A stretch of 64,000 bases of DNA from Plotosus lineatus (taxonomy: Eukaryota > Chordata > Actinopteri > Siluriformes > Plotosidae), in NCBI GenBank assembly GCA_024760905.1, contig CM045750.1, positions 18,604,419-18,668,418 of the forward strand, read 5' to 3'. This document shows positions 1 through 10,999 of this stretch, piece by piece. A program made the translations under genes and the position numbers. How positions within the stretch are numbered: the first letter of the stretch is position 1; the number at the start of each line of letters is the position of its first letter. Under the pieces are notes generated by a model that was not told the DNA's origin, did not search any database, and was given only the letters and a program-made list of their open reading frames with translations.

Positions 1-155
1 GGTTCTGTTCCATTCTTCTCACCATAAACATTGAGAGACATGTTGGCCTTTGATAACCCAGTTAGCTGCTCTGGGCGGGAGCATCAACCTGGCAACAGTA
101 GTGCTTGAACCCCTGACTTTTGGGATCAGTAACCCTACCACCACTGCCCCCAAGT
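1..155 (-). repeat. SINE-A, partial (head and part of body)
   Basis: On the minus strand this reads as the tRNA-like head of SINE-A followed by its central body: the body motif cagctaactgggttatcaaa is seen in reverse around position 50-75. The tail lies outside the window, so the tail type is unknown. The head is recognised by comparison with the better copies at 6726 and 16066. Confidence 0.75.
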
Positions 156-613
156 CTCATTCATGATTCTTCATAAAAATTCATGTATAGAAAAAAACGT
201 TTTAATCTGTCTATGTGGATCGCAATATCTTTGTCACTGTACAAAGTAGAACATATTAAAATGAGCATGTCAAACGGACGCATAAGAGAAGGGATGGAAG
301 GATGGAATATTTAGTTCATGAGGTTTTAATTAAAAGAGATGAGGCAGAAAAATCCTAATCATAAATCAAGTTCAAAATAAAAAAGCAAGCAGAGATAGGT
401 GATCAGGCAAACAACACAATAGAGATAATGCAAATGCAAAATGGAATCAAACATGGAAAAACTGTGGCAGAGTCTTGGCAGAGAAATCAGCAATGGGAAA
501 AATAAAACAGTTCATATGCAGTATGATCAGGTAGAGGAACAATGGCTTGGTAGTAATAGCAAAAACTCACAATGGCAAAATACAAACAGAGTCCTTTCGT
601 ACTTCGGTAGGTG
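156..613. other. No recognisable feature
   Basis: AT-rich sequence without a splice-framed reading frame or a repeat that I can match elsewhere in the window. Confidence 0.5.
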
Positions 614-1442
614 CAGTGAAACCTCAACTTATGAAAGCCCCAACAAATGAAAAATCCAGGTTACAAAATGCATTTACCTAAAATTTCCGTCTCAGGATAC
701 GAAACAAATTCAGTTACAAAACCGCTATCCGAGTTGCTCTCCCAACATGCTCTCCCATGTTGATCTCCCAACATCCCGCCCCACTGGCCTCCCATTGGCT
801 ATCTCTCAACATCCCGCTCTGCTGGCCTCCCATTAGCTAGGAGGGATGACTCAGCTCCCTCCCATTGGCTACCTCCCAACATCCCGCCCCACTGGCCTCC
901 CATTGGCTAGGAGGGATGACGCAGCTCCCCCACATTGACTATTATGGAGCTGCATCTCCATAATACCCATAATGTTTTTTGTGTAAATAGTTTTTTGTGT
1001 TTTTTGTTTCATGAGTTTTTTGAGTGTGCTCATTGCAACTTCATTTTTTGGCTCAGGCTTTTACCCTTGCATAAACATTTGGAAGATTATAACTCTGCGA
1101 AGAAGACATGGTCAATACATGTGCGCACGCGCACACACACACACACACACACACACATGTGTGAATCCTGGTGCGAGTGAAACGAAGAAGCGAGCTTGTG
1201 GCATGCGGTTGAGTGATATTGCAAAGGAATATGCCCAAACTCTTCTACCATCAGTATGATATTGAAGCAAGAGGCCTTAAAAGGTGTACTTTGATCATTT
1301 TTAAAGGGTTTCGGTAGTAGTATTGGGGGCCTTGGAACGAATCACACGTTTTACATGTAAAATACGGTTCAACTTAAGAAAACTCCAGGTTATGAAACCA
1401 CTTCCGGAAAGGATTCATTTCCTAAATTGAGGTACCACTGTA
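614..1442 (+). mobile_element. Element F: Tigger/pogo-like remnant with relic transposase HTH
   Basis: The ends read cagtgaaacctcaacttatg and, inverted, tacagtggtacctcaattta, the layout of pogo/Tigger elements that insert at TA. Near 1190-1285, across two frames, the translation reads GMRLSDIAKEYAQ and then STISMILKQEALK. This resembles the N-terminal CENP-B-like helix-turn-helix of Tigger transposases, broken by a frameshift, and the DDE domain is absent. A CCAAT-rich unit of about 78 bp is repeated in tandem at roughly 784-935. A related copy in opposite orientation lies at 48973-49946. Family assignment rests on recall of Tigger ends and the HTH; the paired copies are seen directly. Confidence 0.65.
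1125..1158. repeat. (CA)n microsatellite inside element F
   Basis: Run of about 14 CA units with a short CG-rich lead-in, flanked by tgtg. Confidence 0.9.
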
Positions 1443-2214
1443 ATCAGGTGTGGGTGCAGACATGTGAAGCCTCATATAAAATATAAATTACTTTTCATAT
1501 AAATTACTTTTTTTCACGATGTGCTCATACACAGTCCAGTGGAACTAGTGTAATTGAAACATCTCTGAATTACTGATGACATGAGGAAGACTGATGAAAT
1601 CTTTCCTTTCCCCCAGTCTGTCTCTTTCTCTTTGTCTCCCTCTCATTGTGAAATATCCCATATCAAAGGAGAGGAAGAAGGAGAAAGTGAACGAGACAGG
1701 AGCTTGGTCCCATCTCCCATTTCAGTCATCTGTTCCAGTCTCATTTTTGTTGTCACATTTTTGTCTTCACATTTGTTTTCCATCATTGTGTTTGCTCTGT
1801 CCTTCTATAAGGATCTCCTACTAGTTTATTCTCTCACTCTCCACTTTCCAGAATTCTTATTCTTCACCCCCTGTCCTTTTCTCTCTGGCTGTGGATAAAA
1901 GCTCACAGTGTCTACTTACCAGACATTTCACTTGGATTCCATTTATAACGCTGTAACACGTGAAGTGGAACAAAATGCCAGTGTTAAACCTTCATAGTGC
2001 ATTAACTGCCCAGTGCAATACAGTTTGACATTTTGCAATGGAAATCATCACTTCAGCTTTTTAGAGTGTTAAGGTAGGATAGGGTTTGATGCGACACACT
2101 TTTTAGAGTTTAAATTTTGGATTGTGACCCATAATAGCCTATTTTCTGACTTAAAATCACTACATAATTCTAATATTGGATTTGTATGCTGTATTGTTTG
2201 GTTTGGTTTCACAC
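1443..2214. other. No gene seen; pyrimidine-rich stretch
   Basis: From about 1590 to 1880 the + strand is rich in ct/tt runs. The open frames there reflect this composition bias and have no recognisable domain. Confidence 0.5.
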
Positions 2215-2305
2215 TGTGTGAGATGGTGGCGCAGTGGTTAGCATGTTTGACTCACAGCAAAAAGGTCCTGGGTTCAAGGCCCAGGCCTGGGCTTAGTGAT
2301 GGCAT
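2215..2305 (+). repeat. SINE-B head fragment
   Basis: It carries the tRNA-like A box (tggcgcagtggttag) and B box (gggttcaaggccc) of SINE-B, and then stops at a short GT run. Confidence 0.6.
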
Positions 2306-2330
2306 TTGTGTGTGTGTGTAGTTTACATCC

Positions 2331-3475
2331 TTCCTCTGTACTTCTGTGAGTTTCCTTTCAAATATATGGACATTCAATTTCAAAAAGCTAATGAAATGAA
2401 ATCTGCAGGGAAAAATGATAAGTTTAGGTACTGTATTTGTTCTCTTTTTCTTTTTTTTTTTTACTTTCCTTTTCTGAAAACCCTTGACACCGATTTATCA
2501 GCGTGCTAATCTAAACAAACTAGCTAAATGACTAGGTGTTAATTTGAAATTGGTTGCTGCCACCTAGTGGAATGATGATGATTTACGTTTCATGGTAATG
2601 ATAAATGCAAAGAATGTATGATAATCATATTCTTTAAAAGCTCAAATGGATGACATAAAAAGTTATTGACTGGCCGGATTTGGCTCATGGGCCTTGATTC
2701 TGACACCTGTGTCTGACATGCTTCTGTTTACATGTTCTATTACTGAAAGTAGCTTCACCCAGAAATATATTTCTTAAAAGACAATGACATGGTCTTTGTA
2801 GTTTTAATCAAAAAGATTGGTGTTAGGGTGAAGGAAGTGAAAGGCTTAGCAGTGCTTTTAGCTCAGTTGCAGTTTTTCTCACAGGCAGTAGATGGTACTA
2901 AAAATTAAAGAGTGCTCCTTTAAGAAAAAACAACAACAAAACATTATATATGTTGTAAGCTAAAACGCTTGAATTTTCTGCTGCTGTTAAGATTTTTTTG
3001 GTGCATGTGTATTTATCTAATTGGAAATTATAGGGAAAAACTTGGCATATGCATGAGATAGTGATGGAAGTGCATGGTGTGTGTGTGTGTGTGTGTGTGT
3101 TTGTAGTCTCTTGTTGAATGTTTGTTTTGTTAATGTAGAGATCCACCCCGGTTGGCGGACTTTATCAGTATTTTCTGGCTGTAACCCCTGGTGTACTTTT
3201 TTCTACAATAAAAACTTTGAATGTAACAAATCATTTTTATTGCATTGTTGCAGGAAAAAAACAACAGAAAAAACAAACTGAAGGAAAGGTTTTATTTACA
3301 GCCATTTCATTTTGACGTGCGACTCCCTATATCCCTCCTCAGCTATTTTTAAATAGACCTCCAATAAAATCCTCCCTTTCCTTTTAAACAGTTTCCATGC
3401 TACTTGTTAACAGATCTGTTGTACGCAACTGAGAGAGATACTGTATCTGTTAAACTCAGACATGTCAATCTCTCA
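2331..3475. other. No gene seen; one (GT)n tract
   Basis: Mostly AT-rich spacer. A (GT)n microsatellite lies at about 3077-3101. No splice-framed coding segment was found. Confidence 0.5.
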
Positions 3476-3477
3476 TC

Positions 3478-3532
3478 CATCAAACCTGTACCTGTATACC
3501 TGTATACTCGTACCTGTACCTGTATACTCGTC
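3478..3532. repeat. Short cctgta/tactcg minisatellite at the edge of an RTE fragment
   Basis: The hexamer-like units cctgta and ctcgta alternate through this segment. They abut the point where the RTE fragment breaks off (tactcgtcccctctg), which suggests expansion at the breakpoint. Confidence 0.7.
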
Positions 3533-4285
3533 CCCTCTGTTTCCTGCACCAACATGTCCATTGAAGTTTGCCCCAATGACCACTCTTTCACCTCTGAGGG
3601 TACTCTGCATCACTTCATCTAACTCCCTCCAGAATCTCTCCCTCTCTTCTCGCTCACATCCTGTCTGTGGGGCATAAGCACTAACAACATTGACCATCAC
3701 ACCTTGAATTTCTAACTTGAGACTCATCACTCTGTCTGACACTCTTTTCACTTCTAGAACATTCCTGACAAACTCCTCCTTCAAGATGACTCCGACTCCA
3801 TTTCTCTTCCCATCCACACCATGATAAAACAGCTTAAACCCTGCTCCTATGCTTCTAGCCTTGCTACTTTTCCACCTGGTCTCCTGAACACACAGTATGT
3901 CCACCTTCCTCCTCTGCATCATGTCAGCCAGCTCTCTACCTTTTCCTGCCGTAGTTCCAACATTCAAAGTCCCTACTTTCAGTCCTAGACTCATGCCTTT
4001 CCTCTTCTCTCTCTGGCAATGGACACGCCTCCTGCCTCTCCTTCTTCGACGTCTTTGACCAACAGTAGTCCAATTTCCATCAGCACCCTGTTGGTTGACG
4101 GCACTGATGGCGGTCGTTGTTAACCCGGGCCTCGACTGATCCGGTATGTCATTCTTTCTTGTGATTCGCATAGTTTATTTGGCATTTGTTTTACGCCGGA
4201 TGCCCTTCCTGACGCAACCCTCTGCACTTATCCGGGCTTGGGACCGGCGTGAGGGAGAGACACTGGTTTGTGCCCCCCCTCACGG
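3533..4285 (-). pseudogene. RTE LINE, 5' part: endonuclease fragment
   Basis: On the minus strand this copies the first quarter of the RTE element described at 12309-15460. It begins at the shared 5' end (gcagccgtgagggg, about 4285), passes through the arginine-rich leader (RRRRRRGRRR), and reads an APE-type endonuclease with motifs VGTLN, VQETRW and YAPQ. GANFNGH is seen where the other copies have GADFNGH, which replaces an acidic active-site residue. It stops after the GNRGDE region at the cctgta minisatellite. The remaining endonuclease, RT and 3' end are missing, so it cannot move by itself. Confidence 0.9.
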
Positions 4286-4322
4286 CTGCATTATATATAT
4301 ATATGTGTATGTGTGTGTAAAA
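4286..4322. repeat. (AT)n(GT)n tract between RTE and Tc1
   Basis: A short tatata/tgtgtg run separates the RTE 5' end from the truncated left side of the Tc1 element. Confidence 0.8.
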
Positions 4323-4329
4323 ACTCCCA

Positions 4330-5633
4330 GCCTGGTTCATTACTCAAAACCGCAATCATGGCTAAGACTGCCGACTTGACTGCTGTCCAGAAGGCCATCA
4401 TTGACACCCTCAAGCAAGAGGGTAAGACACAGAAAGAAATCTCTGAGCGAATAGGCTGTTCCCAGAGTGCTGTACCAAGGCACCTCAGTGGGACGTCTGT
4501 GGGAAGGAAAAAGTGTGGCAGAAAACGCTGCACAGCCAGAAGAGGTGACCGGACCCTGAGGAAGATTGTGGAGAAGGGCCGATTCCAGACCTTGGGGGAC
4601 CTGTGGAAGCAGTGGACTGAGTCTGGAGTGGATACATCCAGAGCCAGCGTGCACAGGCGTGTGCAGGAAATGGGCTACAGGTGCCGCATTCCCCAGGTCA
4701 AGCCACTTTTGAACCAGAAACAGCAGCAGAAGCGCCTGACCTGAGCTACAGAGAAGCAGCACTGGACTGTTGCTCAGTGGTCCAAAGTACTTTTTTCGGA
4801 TGAAAGCAAATTTTACATGTCATTCGAAAATCAAGCTGCCAGAGTCTGGAGGAAGACTGGGGAGAAGGAAATGCCAAAAATGCCCCAAGTCCAATGTCAA
4901 GCACCCACAGTCAGTGATGGTCTGGGGTGCCATGTCAGCTGCTGGTGTTGGTCCACTGTGTTTCATCAAGGGCAGGGTCAATGCAGATAGCTATCAGGAG
5001 ATTTTGGAGAACTTCATGCTTCCATCTGCTGAAAAGCTTTATGGAGATGATGATTTCATTTTTCAGCACGACCTGGCACCTGCTCACAGTGCCAAAACCA
5101 CTGCTAAATGGTTTACTGACCATGGTATTACTTTGCTCAATTGGCCTGCCAACTCTCCTGACCTGAAGCCCATAGAGAATCTGTGGGATATCGTGAAGAG
5201 AAAGTTGAGAGACACCAGACCCAACACTGTGGATGAGCTTAAGGCCGCTATCTAACCATCCTGGACCTCCATAGCACCTCAGCAGTGCCACAGACTGATT
5301 GCCTCCATGCCACGCCGCATTGAAGCAGTCATTTCTGCAAAAGGATTCCCGACCAAGTATTGAGTGCATAACTGAACATAATTATTTGAAGGTTGACTTT
5401 TTGTATTAAACGCACTTTTTTATTGGTTGGCTGAAATATGCTATTTTTTTGAGATAGAGATTTTTGGTTTTTCTTTACTTTTTTGCCAAAATTATCAATA
5501 TTACAACAATAAAAGGAACTACTTCAGTTGTGTGTAATGAAGCTAAAATATATGAAAGTCTAATGTTTATCAGTACATTACAGAAAATAATGAACTTTAT
5601 CACAATATGCTAATTTTTTTAGAAGGACCAGTA
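4330..5633 (+). mobile_element. Tc1-like DNA transposon, left end lost
   Basis: The element body carries a decayed Tc1 transposase followed by the typical right end (gaactttatcacaatatgct ... agaaggacc) finishing near 5633. I cannot find a matching left terminal inverted repeat. The sequence upstream of the transposase passes directly into the tatata/tgtgtg tract at 4286, so the left end was probably deleted. Without both ends this copy should be immobile. Confidence 0.9.
4359..5363 (+). pseudogene. Tc1-like transposase, disrupted
   Basis: The protein starts MAKTADLTAVQKAIIDTLK at 4359, with a paired-like HTH (KEISERIGCSQSAV) and a second HTH (DTSRASVHRRVQEMGYR). A TGA at 4742-4744 stands where tryptophan is expected in such proteins, and the frame then shifts between about 4830 and 4880. 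The catalytic domain continues with FSDESKF (first D), QHDLAPAH (second D) and PNSPDL-like ANSPDLKPIENLW. Exactly 34 residues separate the second D from E, giving DD34E. A further TAA (5253-5255) precedes the likely original terminus at 5361. The catalytic triad survives but at least three lesions prevent a full-length product. Confidence 0.92.
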
Positions 5634-5639
5634 TATACA

Positions 5640-5688
5640 TATATATGTGTGTGTCTATATGCATGTATATATATATATATATATATAA
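5640..5688. repeat. (AT)n tract
   Basis: Interrupted TA/TG run preceding the next SINE; similar tatata sequence follows the SINE at about 6029-6040, which is compatible with a target-site duplication. Confidence 0.75.
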
Positions 5689-5689
5689 A

Positions 5690-6028
5690 ATTCAGTTCAG
5701 TTCATTTTCTGTAACCGCTTCATCCTAATTAGGGTCTGATGCCCATCCCAGCCAACTCCAGGCGAGGGCAGAGTACACCCTGGACAGCTCACCAGGCCAT
5801 CGCAGGGCGGAAACACGCCGACGGCTTTGCAGCCTACTCTTTACGAAAGCCAGCAATGGTTCTTTTACATGCCTCACACCATAGACAGTGAGAGACATGG
5901 CCAGCCTTTGATAACCCAGTTAGCTGCACTGGGGGGGACAGTGACAAACTTGCGGAGAGTGGGACTCGAACCCCCAACCTTTGGATCAGCGATCCGGCAC
6001 CTTATACCACTAGACCACCACTGCCCTC
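5690..6028 (-). repeat. SINE-A with L2-like tail, near full length
   Basis: Read on the minus strand, the tRNA-like head (B box ggttcgagtcc form) lies at the right, followed by the central body. The L2-like tail on the left ends in the cctaattagg and gttacagaaaatgaactga motifs. The body-to-tail switch is at about 5800 (inverse of gtttccgccctgcgatgg). Confidence 0.9.
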
Positions 6029-6725
6029 TATATATATAATTTACATTCTTTAACAGTTAAATCTCATCAGTGTGATGATTTTTCCCGTATGAATTTCATA
6101 TACTGACTTATATATGATCCGGGAAAACTATATAACTTAAGTTACATGTTAAGAGGCAGAGGTGGTAGCTTTTTGTTCCAAATTTGGAAGGATCAGTATC
6201 AGGTCACACAAAAGACATCTAGTCAGTATTCATAAACAGGTATGCAGGGGCAGGATGATACAGTGGGTCGAATTGAGAGCTTCAGGGTTTGATTTTCTGA
6301 GAGCTACTGTCAACATAGATTGCTCCAGGTTCTCGAATTTCCTCCAGTTCAGGAAATGCAAGATGAATTTATTTAAAGAACTAAAAAAGAGCCAATGAGT
6401 GATTACTGAGAAATAGTGAGAGAAGAGTAGACATATTAATTGACAGGGGTGTGGTACTGAAGTCTGGTTTCGGGACAGATTTTATAGTTAAATATCAGAA
6501 GATGAAAATAAAAGCAACTCATTTGATCTTTCTAGGTTTCAGTGGCAACACTCACAACTATTAAAGGTGTAGGGTTAGAGCTTTGTAACGCCGTCTCTTT
6601 AAACCACATTCAGTGTTGAAGTGTATAATACACAGAAACATAAAGAAAATCAAAATAACATGAAATTTTCAGTTTGTATTTACATATTTTAACCATGACG
6701 GATGCAGGTCAGGTGACAAGGCATA
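6029..6725. other. No gene seen; possible decayed SINE-B piece
   Basis: About 6240-6365 resembles a very decayed SINE-B (gcaggatgatacagtgggtc ... tcgaatttcctccagtt). The rest is AT-rich spacer. Confidence 0.4.
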
Positions 6726-7080
6726 GGGCAGTGGTGGCCTGATGGTAAAGGGTACTGGATCGCTGATCCTAAGGTTGGGGGTTCAAGCCCCACTCTCACT
6801 GGGATGTCACTGTCCCCCACTTCCCCCAGTGCAGCTAACTGGGTTATCAAAGGCGGGCCATGTCTCTCACCGTCTATGGTGAGAGGTTCTTTTTAAAGAA
6901 CCATTGCTGACTTTTGACAAGAGTAGCTGCATAGCCATCAGCGTGTTTCTGTCCCTTGCTAAAGGGTTGTGTCAGGAACGGCATCCGACGTAAAAACCTA
7001 TGCCAAATCAAACATGTGAATCAGATGATTCGCTGTTGCGACCCCTGGAAAAGGGGGGAAAAGCCAAAAGGAAAAGAAGA
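6726..7080 (+). repeat. SINE-A with RTE tail, full length
   Basis: Head, body and RTE-derived tail are all present. The tail starts after tgtttctgtcccttgc, shows the RTE 5'-like block (gtgtcaggaacggcatccga) and then the RTE 3'-like block (gatgattcgctgttgcgacc ... gccaaaaggaaaagaag). Confidence 0.92.
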
Positions 7081-7204
7081 CTCTTGGGATAATGATTTTT
7101 AATCCCGAGATAGCAAACCAATCAATTTGCGCGACTCCCATATAGTATACTGTAATGTCTATTATTATGAGATAGTGGACCAATTAGTTTGCATGAGTCC
7201 TGTG

Positions 7205-7340
7205 TCATCATTCATTAATTTTCTGAATTGCATTATCCTAATTAGGATCGCGGGCAAGATAGCACCCATCTCAGTTGACTCTGGGCAAGGGCAGAGTACA
7301 TCCTGGACAGTGCATCAGGCCATTGCAGGGCCCATTTCCA
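7205..7340 (-). repeat. L2-like SINE tail fragment
   Basis: It contains the inverted tail motifs attttctgaattgca, cctaattagg and ctggacag...catcaggccattgcagg, without a head. Confidence 0.8.
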
Positions 7341-7760
7341 TGTAATAAATACTAATTAAGATTACGGCCTGGTAGTTGAGGAATTAATGACTGTGTGATT
7401 TGTAAGACTGGGGCTTGTTATTAAGCCCTACTGGTTCCATCGCAGGTTTCCTTTTAGGGGCTTTATTTTCTGTTAGCACCAGCAATCCCTTCTTCGTAAG
7501 TACTCACATCAATAGTGTGTTTGTAGTGGGGGGCTGTTTACCCAGAAATCTTTGCTCTCTTCTGTTCATGCTTCAAGTGAATGGACACAAGTGAGTGTTA
7601 AAGGCGTCAGGAGGGAGAGGGGAAGGGAGAGGGAGAGGAAGGGGGGTGGGGGGTTTCATGTGCTTTTCATTTCATTTTCTAACAGTAGAAGGAGAGCGAA
7701 GTGCACTGGAAAGGCCAAGTAGAGGGCGAGGGACACAAAAACAACCAACAATTAAGAAAG

Positions 7761-7795
<35 letters not shown>

Positions 7796-8261
7796 AAAAG
7801 AGTGCAAAAGAGTTGAGGGTGGGGGAGGGGGTAGAGACTAGGAACAAAACGAACTGAATGTTGATCGAGGCTGCAGTAAAAGTGTTTTGAAGGAAGTTTA
7901 GTTTGGCCTGGTGGCTTTATCCTCCCTTCTGGTCCAGCCGTCTTATCTTTAGCCGTTTGCTAATCAACACTGCCGCCCCCCCTTTGACCTTTTATAGTAG
8001 AGGATAATCACACACACGAACACATACACATATTTAAGTCAATTGACTATAATAACACCACATTATCTTATTATACAATGAGATTTAAAATCTCGAACAT
8101 CTGCCTCTCACTTCTCTACTCAGTGGTTGTCGGGAGAAATAACTTCCATGTGGTGAGGTGCTGTTATAGCGCAATCGTCTCCCGGCTCTGTCCATATTTA
8201 TTCACAACTTGCAGAAATAATTCTCATCTGATTTTAAATAAAAGTCAATCTTTGTACTTTT
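7341..8261. other. No gene seen; purine-rich tract with (GA)n
   Basis: Between 7600 and 7860 the + strand is strongly G/A rich, including a (GA)n run of about 14 units at 7764-7792. No coding segment or recognisable repeat family was found. Confidence 0.5.
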
Positions 8262-8892
8262 TGGAGACAAAGTCAGAGAGGCTAGATTGAGATGGTTTGG
8301 ACATGTACAGAGGAGGGATAGTGAATATATTGGTATTACGTAGTAGGATGCTGAGGTTGGAACTACCAGGCAGAAGGCCTAGAGCAGGGGTCTCCAATCT
8401 TATTGAAAAAGGGCTGGTGTGGGTGCAGGTTTTCAGTTCAACCAAACAGTAGCCACACCTTCTATCTGTTTCCACCAATCACTGATCATCAAAACAAAAG
8501 TGAACAAAAACTAGATCGGGCATTACTGTTTCAATTCTGAAGTGTGGCTTTAAAACTTAAAGCAAGGTGATCTCACCAAGATGGCTCCACTTCAGAATTG
8601 AAACAGTAATGTCCAGTCTAGGTATTTTAATTTTCTTTTGATGATCAGTAATTGGTGGAAACAGGTGGAAGGTGTGGCTACTGTTTGGTTGAAGTGAAAC
8701 CCGGCCCTTTGTGGATAAGATTGGAGACCCTTGGCCTAGAGAAAGACCAAAGAGGAGATTTATGGATGTGGTGAAGGAGGTCATGTAGGTAGTTGGTGTA
8801 CGAGAAGAAGATGCAGAGGATAGGGTAAGATGGGGCAGATGATTCGCTGTGGCGACCCCTGAAGGGAACATCCGAAAGGAAAAGAAAAAAAA
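8262..8892 (+). mobile_element. RTE LINE 3'-end fragment, split by a hAT insertion
   Basis: The two halves (8262-8384 and 8734-8892) together match the last ~280 bp of the RTE: FGDKVREARLRWFGHVQRR coding region, the GRPKRRFMDVVKE region and the 3' end ctgtggcgacccctgaaggg. A 349 bp hAT-type element sits between exact 8 bp copies of gcctagag. The fragment is 5'-truncated, the normal result of incomplete reverse transcription. Confidence 0.92.
8385..8733. mobile_element. Foldback hAT-type element with 8 bp TSD
   Basis: The ends are CAGGGGTCTCCAATCTTAT and, inverted, CAAGGGTCTCCAATCTTAT. Arms of about 160 bp are near-complete inverted copies of each other (for example caaccaaacagtagccacac occurs in both), leaving a loop of only about 40 bp around 8540-8585. 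It is flanked by gcctagag at 8377-8384 and 8734-8741. It has no coding capacity, so it must have been mobilised in trans. Confidence 0.92.
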
Positions 8893-8934
8893 AGGTCTCA
8901 CAGAGAGGTCATCAGGAAGTTGTTCTCAGCTGAC

Positions 8935-9228
8935 TGGATAAAGACGGGGTACACCCTAAACAACCATCACAGGGCCAACACGCACATAACCATTTACACT
9001 CATCACGCTCACATCTAGGGGCAATTTGGACAGCTAATTAGCCTGAATTTCATGTCCGTGGACTGTGGGTGGAAACCAGAGTACATGGAGAAAACCCATG
9101 TTAACACAAGGAGAACATGCCAACTCCACATATTATCACCAAGGCACAAAGCAGGGAACTTGAACCAAAGACCCTCTTGCTATGAGGTGAATATGTTGAC
9201 CACTATGCTATTGTGCCACCACTCTACA
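8935..9228 (-). repeat. SINE-B, near full length
   Basis: The minus-strand head lies at the right (inverse of tggtggcacaatagc...). The central motif ccatggactgtgggtggaaacc and a decayed L2-like tail lie to the left. Confidence 0.8.
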
Positions 9229-9441
9229 ATTCTCAACTTGGTAAAGTGCCCTTGACATTTAACACTCAATTACCTTTCTTTTTGATCTGTACTGTAGAAA
9301 TAGCCATTCTCTGTGATCTCTGGCTGGAAACGGTATACTATACTGCTGATGCAATTGGCTTTTTCTCAGACCCTGGTTTACTGAGGTCTTAAATAAAGTA
9401 CATTAATTTGCATGTGTGACCCTACAATGGATAACTGCTCA

Positions 9442-9735
9442 ATTTCTTCTTCTTTTTGGCTTTTCCCTTTTTCAGGGTTCACCACAGTGATTCTGATTCG
9501 CATGTTTGATTTGGCATAGGTTTTTATGCTGGATGCCCTTCCTGACACAACCCTTTAGTGAGGGGCAGAAACATGCTGACGGCTTTGCAGCTCCTCTTTA
9601 TGAAAGTCAGCAATGGTTCTTTTACGTGAATGTCTCACCGTAGACAGTGAGAGACATGGCCGGCCGGCCTTTGATAACCCAGTTAGCTGCACTGGATGGG
9701 GAGGGGCAACCTTGTGGAGAGTGGGACTTGAAACT
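9442..9735 (-). repeat. SINE-A with RTE tail, head truncated
   Basis: The inverted RTE-type tail (ttcttcttctttttggcttt ... gatgcccttcctgacacaac) is followed by the SINE-A body. The head is cut at about 9735, where element G sequence begins. Confidence 0.88.
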
Positions 9736-9754
9736 GCACAATATATGTCACATA

Positions 9755-10087
9755 AAATGGAATGAAACGAACCAATTTCAAAAGCAGAGGGACGCTCATG
9801 GAATGGAAGGCATACTTTTCAATAGGGTTAAGGTCAGGACCCTGGGGTGCCAATACATACTGTGTGTGAAAATGATTCTTCATGCTCCTTGAACCACTCT
9901 TTCATTATTCAGTATATTCAGGTCATCAGCTTACTTCATTTTACTGCCACATTAATGTTGCTGAACCTCGACCGGACCAGCTGGAGCTACAAAGCCATGG
10001 AGATTACATGGTGTGATCAAGGCTAAATGCTCTCTATGAACATACTAGAGTGTTCGATTTTTTTTTTTTTTTTGGCCATGTAGTGTA
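9755..10087 (+). mobile_element. Element G (Tc1/mariner-like, non-autonomous), right part
   Basis: It shares ggtcaggaccctggggtgcc, ttcatgctcc...gaaccac and gctgaacctcgaccggaccag with 30870-31080. Its right end (tttttggccatgtagtgta) is the inverse of the left end of the 30266 copy (tacactgccgaccaaaaaaa), so the two copies together define terminal inverted repeats with probable TA targets. Confidence 0.65.
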
Positions 10088-10395
10088 TAATTATGTGAAC
10101 AAAACTGTTTCGTTTATTTTCAAAATGCTTAAAAAGAACAACATACTGAATGTTATTGTGTAGCCCGAAGGAATCAGGGACCCTCCTGAACATAGTTTTT
10201 TCTGAAAGTATGATTGCTGAGATAAACATTAGGCTTCAGTTGATTCTGACATTTTCAGGTGTTAGTAGAAAATGTTGCCTTCGGCTGATTTGGGCTTGAG
10301 GGGGTCATGCTGGGTGGGGTTTCTTCTCCTGGGAAAGTGTAACCTAAATCTCCCAAACGGACAGGAAGAAGGACTGGGTCCAGTCCAGGGGGATG
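10088..10395. other. No recognisable feature
   Basis: No repeat family or splice-framed coding sequence was matched here. Confidence 0.4.
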
Positions 10396-10396
10396 G

Positions 10397-10399
<3 letters not shown>

Positions 10400-10436
<37 letters not shown>
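10400..10436. repeat. (CT)n microsatellite
   Basis: About 18 uninterrupted CT units. Confidence 0.95.
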
Positions 10437-10438
<2 letters not shown>

Positions 10439-10656
10439 TGAACAAACACGCTTTTGTCATTTAAACAACAACAATGTGATAACAATCACAGAGGAAAAGA
10501 AATTGTGCTACCCTTCCACATCTTGAAGAGAAAGAGTGAGGGAGGGGAAGGGGAGGAGGAGTCAGGAGCTTTTTAGAGGCTATGAACCAGAGACGAGCAA
10601 ATGAATGTAGTAAAGGAGTCACAGCTCAGGTTGCATAGTGAAATAAAAGGTACCTG

Positions 10657-10659
<3 letters not shown>

Positions 10660-10712
<53 letters not shown>

Positions 10713-10713
10713 A
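10660..10713. repeat. Compound (GT)n(GA)n microsatellite
   Basis: About 13 GT units pass directly into about 13 GA units. Confidence 0.95.
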
Positions 10714-10801
10714 CGTAACAGTACCTGAGAAGTATGTTAGGTAAGAGAATGATCTAAAATCAGAGGAGGAGGTACATATGCTCAGCATCTAAACAACTGG
10801 G

Positions 10802-10803
<2 letters not shown>

Positions 10804-10831
<28 letters not shown>
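10804..10831. repeat. (GA)n microsatellite
   Basis: About 13 GA units. Confidence 0.92.
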
Positions 10832-10832
<1 letters not shown>

Positions 10833-10952
10833 CTGCTGTTTTACCATCATATAGCTTCACTTCTCATTGTTTGACAGCAAGAGCCTGTGCATGAGTGTCT
10901 CAGTGTTACTTTGGGAACTGAAGTTGTTCTTATTTGATCAACACACTATCTG

Positions 10953-10982
10953 TGTGTGCGCGTGTGTGTGTGTGTGTGTGTA
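10953..10982. repeat. (GT)n tract just upstream of a limch1 exon
   Basis: A gtgtgcgcgtgtgtg... run ends 18 nt before the exon at 11000, occupying the region where a pyrimidine tract would be expected. Confidence 0.9.
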
Positions 10983-10999
10983 TGCACACGTGAGTCTAG

